A DNA stretch of 35,504 nucleotides from Paraglaciecola sp. MB-3u-78 (lineage in GTDB: Bacteria > Pseudomonadota > Gammaproteobacteria > Enterobacterales > Alteromonadaceae): assembly GCF_002835935.1 (NCBI RefSeq), contig NZ_PJCF01000016.1, forward strand, positions 1-35,504, written 5' to 3'. A model generated the notes under the pieces. The model saw only the letters and a list, made by a program, of their open reading frames with translations. It ran no database searches and was not told the origin of the DNA. Shown here piece by piece: positions 31,292-35,504 of the stretch (position 1 is the stretch's first letter; each line of letters begins with the position of its first letter). A program made the translations under genes and the position numbers.

Positions 31292-34200
31292 ATGAAACGC
31301 ATACTCAACCTCACTTCACTTCTATTGCTGCTTGTTATCGCACACCCTGCCGCTGCGGTTATAAAAGCACTGTCAGCGATAGATACGCCAGACTTTGCCG
31401 TAGGCGTCACTGTCTCGGGCAATTATGCCTATGTCGCTGATTACGAATCAGGTCTACAAGTCATTGATATATCAAACCCCGCTAGGCCAGTAATAGTTGG
31501 CACTGTTGATACGCCAGGCATTGCCCTAGGCGTCACTGTCTCGGGCAATTATGCCTATGTCGCTGATGACGAATCAGGTCTACAAGTCATTGATATATCA
31601 ACCCCCGCTGCGCCAGTAATAGTCGGCAGTATCGATACGCCAGGCTTTGCCCGACGCGTCACTGTCTCGGGCAATTATGCCTATGTCGCTGATATCAACT
31701 CAGGTCTACAAGTCATTGATATATCAACCCCCGCTGCGCCAGTAATAGTCGGCAGCATCGATACGCCAGGCGTTGCCCAAGGCGTCACTGTCTCGGGCAA
31801 TTATGCCTATGTCGCTGATGGCCTTTCCGGTCTACAAGTCATTGATATATCAAACCGCGCTGCGCCAGTAATAGTCGGCACTGTTGATACGCCAGGCGCT
31901 GCCCGAGGCGTCACTGTCTCGGGCAATTATGCCTATGTCGCTGATGGCACTTTAGGATTGCAGGTCATTGATATATCAAACCCCGCTGCGCCAGCAATAG
32001 TTGGCAGTGTTGATACGCCAGACCGTGCCTATGGCGTCACCGTTTCAAGCAATTATGCCTATGTCGCTGATGGCCTTTCCGGTCTACAAGTCATTGATAT
32101 ATCAAACCCCGCTGCGCCAGTAATAGTTGGCAGCATCAGTACGCCAGGCTTTGCCCAAGGCGTCACTGTCTCGGGCAATTATGCCTATGTCGCTGATGGC
32201 ACTTCAGGATTGCAGGTCATTAATATCACTTACCCGCAGGAGGACCCTTCAATAGTCGGCGCTGTTGATACGCTAGGAAAGGCCTGGAACGTCACTGTCT
32301 CGGGCAATTATGCCTATGTCGCTGATGGCACTTTAGGATTGCAGGTCATTGATATATCAAACCGCGCTGCACCAGTAATAATCGGCAGCATCGGTACACC
32401 AGGCTTTGCCGCAGGCGTCACCGTTTCGGGCAATTATGCCTTTGTCGCTGCTGACACTTCAGGATTGCAGGTCATTGATATATCAAACCCCGCTGCGCCA
32501 GAAATAGTCGGCAGCATCGATACGCCAGGCGCTGCCTATAGCGTCATTGTCTCGGGCAATTATGCTTATGTCGCTGATTACAGCTTTGGTCTACAAATCA
32601 TTGATATATCAAACCCCGCTGAGCCAGTAATAGTCGGCACTGTTGATACGCCAGCCTTTGCCTATGGCGTCACTGTCTCGGGCAATTATGCCTATGTCGC
32701 TGATGCCCTTTCCGGTCTACAAGTCATTGATATATCAAACCGCGCTGCGCCAGTAATAATCGGCAGCATCGATACGCCAGGCTTTGCCTCAGGCGTCACT
32801 GTCTCGGGAAATTATGCCTATGTCGCTGATATCAACAAAGGCCTACAAGTCATTGATATATCAAACCCCGCTGCGCCAGTAATAGTCGGTAGCATCGATA
32901 TTTATGTCACTGCCTATAGCGTCACTGTCTGGGGCAATTATGCCTATGTCGCTGATGACAACTTCGGGCTACAAGTCTTTGATATATCAAACCCCGCTGC
33001 GCCAGCAATAGTTGGCATTGTTCATACGCCAAGCTCTGCTCGAGGCGTCACTGTCTCGGGAAATTATGCCTATGTCGCTGATAACGAATCAGGCCTGCAA
33101 GTCATTGATATCATTAATTTTGTGCCCGTGATAGTAGGCAGTGTTGATACGCCAAGCTCTGCCGAAGGCGTCACTGTCTCGGGCAATTATGCCTATGTCG
33201 CTGATTCCCGCTCAGGGCTACAAGTCATTAATATATCAAACCCCGCTACGCCAGTAATAGTTGGCACTGTTGATACGTCAGGCTTTGCCCTAGGCGTTAC
33301 CCTCTCGGGCAATTATGCCTATGTCGCTGATAACTTTTCCGGTCTACAAGTCATTAATATATCAAACCCCGCTGCGCCAGTAATAGTCGGCACTTTTGAT
33401 ACGGCAGGCAATGCCTATCGCGTCACTGTCTCGGGAAATTATGCCTATGTCGCTGATTTCCTTTCAGGTCTACAAGTCATTGATATATCAACCCCCGCTG
33501 CGCCAGTATTAGTTGGCACTGTTGATACGCCAGGCGCTGCCCGAGGCGTCACTGTCTCCGGAAATTATGTCTATGTCGCTGATGATAACTCAGGGCTACA
33601 AGTCATTAATATATCAAACCCCGCAGTGCCAGCAATAGTTGGCACTGTTGATACGTCAGGCTTTGCCCTAGGCGTCACCCTCTCGGGCAATTATGCCTAT
33701 GTCGCTGATTACGAATCAGGTCTACAAGTCATTGATATATCAAACCCCGCTGCGCCAGTAATAGTCGGCACTGTTGATACGTCAGGCTTTGCCGAAGGCG
33801 TCACTGTCTCGGGAAATTATGCCTATGTCGCTGATAACAACTCAGGGCTACAAGTCATTGATATATCAAACCCCGTTGCGCCAGTAATAGTCGGCAGTAT
33901 CGATACGCCAGGCGCTGCCGGAGGCGTCACTGTCTCGGGAAATTATGCCTATGTCGCTGATAGATATTCAGGTCTACAGATAATTGGTATATCCGATCTT
34001 GCTGATACCGATAGTGATTTAATTGTCGACGGTGATGACAATTGCCCCACGATCGCCAATGGTGATCAAGCAGATTTAGACTTGGATGGTATTGGTGATG
34101 TCTGTGACGATGATATTGATGGCGATACAATTAATAACAGCCTTGATGCGTTCTCACTGATAGCCATTGGAGATTATGTTGATACTGATAATGACGGTGC

Positions 34201-35504
34201 ACCGGATGAGTGCGATGCGGCTTGTATATCCCTTGGCATGGCAGCTGATGCTGACGACGACAACGATGGTTATTCAGATGCAGATGATGCGTTCTCACTG
34301 ATAGCCATTGGAGATTACGTTGATACTGATAATGACGGTGCGCCGGATGAGTGTGATGCGGCTTGTATATCCCTTGGCATGGCAGCTGATGTTGACGACG
34401 ACAACGATGGTGTATTGGATGTGAACGATGCCTTCCCATTGGATGCAGGCGAGTTTGATATCATCAATTTTGTGCCCACGATAGTCGGCAGTATTGATAC
34501 GCCAAGCTTTGCCCGAAGCGTCACCGTCTCGGGCAATTATGCCTATGTCGCTGATAGTTTTTCTGGCCTACAAGTCATTGATATATCAAACCCCGCTGCG
34601 CCAGTAATAGTCGGCAGCATCGATACGCCAGCCGATGCCAAGGACGTCACCCTCTTCGGCAATTATGCCTATGTCGCTGATGGTTTTTCTGGCCTACAAG
34701 TCATTGATATATCAAACCCATCTTTGCCTGTGATAGTAAGCCTTATCGATACGCCAGACTTTGCCCGAGGCGTCACCGTCTCGGGTAATTATGCCTATGT
34801 CGCTGATGACGAATCAGGTCTACAAGTCATTGATATATCAAACCCCGCTGCGCCATTAATAGTCAGTACTGTTGATACGCCAGGCGCTGCCCGACGCGTC
34901 ACTTTCTCGGGAAATTATGTCAATGTCGCTGATGACGAATCAGGTCTACAAGTCATTGATATATCAAACCCCGCTGCGCCAGTAATAGTTGGCACTGTTG
35001 ATACGCCAGACCGTGCCTTTGGCGTCACCGTCTCGGGCAATTATGCCTATGTCGCTGATTACGAATCAGGTCTACAAGTCATTGATATATCAAACCCCGC
35101 TGCGCCAGTAATAGTCGGCACTGTTGATACCTCAGGCTTTGCCGAAGGCGTCACTGTCTCGGGAAATTATGCCTATGTCGCTGATAACAACTCAGGGCTA
35201 CAAGTCATTGATATATCAAACCCCGCTGCGCCAGTAATAGTTGGCACTGTTGATACGCCAGGCCCTGCCCGAGGCGTCACCATCTCGGGCAATTATGCCT
35301 ATGTCGCTGATGGTTTTTCTGGCCTACAAGTCATTGATATATCCGGTCTTGCTGATACCGATAGTGATTTAATTGTCGACGGTGATGACAATTGCCCCAC
35401 CATCGCCAATGTTGATCAAGCAGATTTAGAATTGGATGGTATTGGTGATGTCTGTGACGATGATATTGATGGCGATACAATTAATAACAGCCTTGATGCA
35501 TTCC
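31292..35504 (+). CDS. Giant secreted LVIVD-repeat protein (partial, runs off the window)
   Basis: The frame is open from ATG 31292 to the window end, at least 1404 codons. A signal peptide (MKRILNLTSLLLLLVIAHPAAA) is followed by 21 LVIVD repeats of 42 aa (126 bp; one of 129 and one of 123 bp, all in frame). The consensus is VTVSGNYAYVAD-x-x-SGLQVIDISNPAAPVIV followed by G-x-x-DTPGFA-x-G. Calcium-binding TSP3 repeats (DGDDNCPTIANGDQADLDLD, DTDNDGAPDECDAACISLG) come at residues about 903-1065, then seven more LVIVD repeats, then a second TSP3 block cut by the window edge. LVIVD repeats form beta-propellers on secreted surface proteins. There is no clear ribosome site. The residues after YVAD and after GFA are the variable ones. 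Confidence 0.88.
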   Translation, partial: MKRILNLTSLLLLLVIAHPAAAVIKALSAIDTPDFAVGVTVSGNYAYVADYESGLQVIDISNPARPVIVGTVDTPGIALGVTVSGNYAYVADDESGLQVIDISTPAAPVIVGSIDTPGFARRVTVSGNYAYVADINSGLQVIDISTPAAPVIVGSIDTPGVAQGVTVSGNYAYVADGLSGLQVIDISNRAAPVIVGTVDTPGAARGVTVSGNYAYVADGTLGLQVIDISNPAAPAIVGSVDTPDRAYGVTVSSNYAYVADGLSGLQVIDISNPAAPVIVGSISTPGFAQGVTVSGNYAYVADGTSGLQVINITYPQEDPSIVGAVDTLGKAWNVTVSGNYAYVADGTLGLQVIDISNRAAPVIIGSIGTPGFAAGVTVSGNYAFVAADTSGLQVIDISNPAAPEIVGSIDTPGAAYSVIVSGNYAYVADYSFGLQIIDISNPAEPVIVGTVDTPAFAYGVTVSGNYAYVADALSGLQVIDISNRAAPVIIGSIDTPGFASGVTVSGNYAYVADINKGLQVIDISNPAAPVIVGSIDIYVTAYSVTVWGNYAYVADDNFGLQVFDISNPAAPAIVGIVHTPSSARGVTVSGNYAYVADNESGLQVIDIINFVPVIVGSVDTPSSAEGVTVSGNYAYVADSRSGLQVINISNPATPVIVGTVDTSGFALGVTLSGNYAYVADNFSGLQVINISNPAAPVIVGTFDTAGNAYRVTVSGNYAYVADFLSGLQVIDISTPAAPVLVGTVDTPGAARGVTVSGNYVYVADDNSGLQVINISNPAVPAIVGTVDTSGFALGVTLSGNYAYVADYESGLQVIDISNPAAPVIVGTVDTSGFAEGVTVSGNYAYVADNNSGLQVIDISNPVAPVIVGSIDTPGAAGGVTVSGNYAYVADRYSGLQIIGISDLADTDSDLIVDGDDNCPTIANGDQADLDLDGIGDVCDDDIDGDTINNSLDAFSLIAIGDYVDTDNDGAPDECDAACISLGMAADADDDNDGYSDADDAFSLIAIGDYVDTDNDGAPDECDAACISLGMAADVDDDNDGVLDVNDAFPLDAGEFDIINFVPTIVGSIDTPSFARSVTVSGNYAYVADSFSGLQVIDISNPAAPVIVGSIDTPADAKDVTLFGNYAYVADGFSGLQVIDISNPSLPVIVSLIDTPDFARGVTVSGNYAYVADDESGLQVIDISNPAAPLIVSTVDTPGAARRVTFSGNYVNVADDESGLQVIDISNPAAPVIVGTVDTPDRAFGVTVSGNYAYVADYESGLQVIDISNPAAPVIVGTVDTSGFAEGVTVSGNYAYVADNNSGLQVIDISNPAAPVIVGTVDTPGPARGVTISGNYAYVADGFSGLQVIDISGLADTDSDLIVDGDDNCPTIANVDQADLELDGIGDVCDDDIDGDTINNSLDAF
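31406..33960 (+). repeat. First LVIVD repeat array, 21 units of about 126 bp
   Basis: GTCACTGTCTCGGGCAATTA or a close variant begins at 31406, 31532, 31658, 31784, 31910, 32036, 32162, 32291, 32417, 32543, 32669, 32795, 32921, 33047, 33170, 33296, 33422, 33548, 33674, 33800 and 33926. Nucleotide identity between units is very high, beyond what protein constraint alone would need. Confidence 0.9.
34001..35504 (+). repeat. Higher-order repeat of 1350 bp (TSP3 block plus LVIVD array)
   Basis: GCTGATACCGATAGTGATTT and the following 130 bp at 34001-34153 recur with only about four changes at 35351-35503, a spacing of 1350 bp (450 codons). Between them lie two near-identical TSP3 blocks and seven LVIVD repeats (starting 34520, 34646, 34772, 34898, 35024, 35150, 35276). 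The gene therefore grows by large modules as well as by single repeats. Confidence 0.85.

Noticed and set aside
33927-34536. Antisense ORFs rich in His/Arg opposite the LVIVD gene
   Set aside because: They are mirrors of Asp-rich calcium-binding codons; the plus frame is open for more than 4 kb and explains the sequence.

Overview
The window looks like chromosomal accessory DNA of a marine gammaproteobacterium, probably Alteromonadales (Colwellia, Thalassotalea or Shewanella type). This is inferred from moderate AT richness, the gmd/fcl pair, the RAYT-type elements and the very large calcium-binding secreted repeat proteins. No rRNA, tRNA or phylogenetic marker is present, so the assignment is weak.

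Region 1 (1-5.6 kb) is a repeat and toxin-antitoxin zone. Three type II modules (ParDE-like, TacAT-like, Phd/RelE-like) sit between copies of a REP-associated tyrosine transposase (RAYT) element. The intact element (903-1833) has near-perfect 25-bp terminal inverted repeats. It is flanked by 11 tandem partial copies of its own 5' end on the left and about 6-7 progressively shorter copies of its own 3' end on the right. An internally deleted copy lies at 3181-3450 and a solo 5' end at 4753-4816.

Region 2 (3.7-16.4 kb) is a polysaccharide (O-antigen or capsule type) locus being eroded by mobile elements. It holds a sulfotransferase, an exostosin-like GT47, gmd and fcl (GDP-mannose to GDP-L-fucose), a PhyH-dioxygenase/SDR fusion, a GSCFA protein, an SGNH-like protein, a GT-A-like transferase and a protein with two copies of a polysaccharide-associated beta domain. 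Fragments of a second gmd, of a gmm (GDP-mannose mannosyl hydrolase), of an ISAs1 transposase and of a second beta-domain gene lie between them.

Region 3 (16.5-20.9 kb) is a nested mobile-element scar. A truncated DUF11-like secreted protein leads into a second family of RAYT-type 3' repeats. That array is split by an IS110-family element of the IS1111 type. The element has subterminal inverted repeats, and its 3' non-coding part contains a stem-loop whose loop carries bases matching both sides of the repeat it is inserted in, so it is a candidate bridge RNA (seekRNA). The right end of a second copy of this IS opens the window and abuts the same TGACCCC motif. The array then truncates an IS1595 transposase, which itself runs into the 3' end of a secreted glycoside-hydrolase-like gene.

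Region 4 (21-35.5 kb) holds three giant secreted modular proteins. They are a 1535-aa InlB-like/PPC/TSP3/VCBS protein, a 1593-aa protein with 21 FG-GAP repeats of about 50 aa, and an LVIVD beta-propeller protein of at least 1404 aa that runs off the end. They share modules at near-identical DNA level, and two of them share a conserved upstream element of about 30 bp. The strongest candidate for something undescribed is the interplay between RAYT terminal-repeat arrays and an RNA-guided IS that appears programmed to insert into those repeats.
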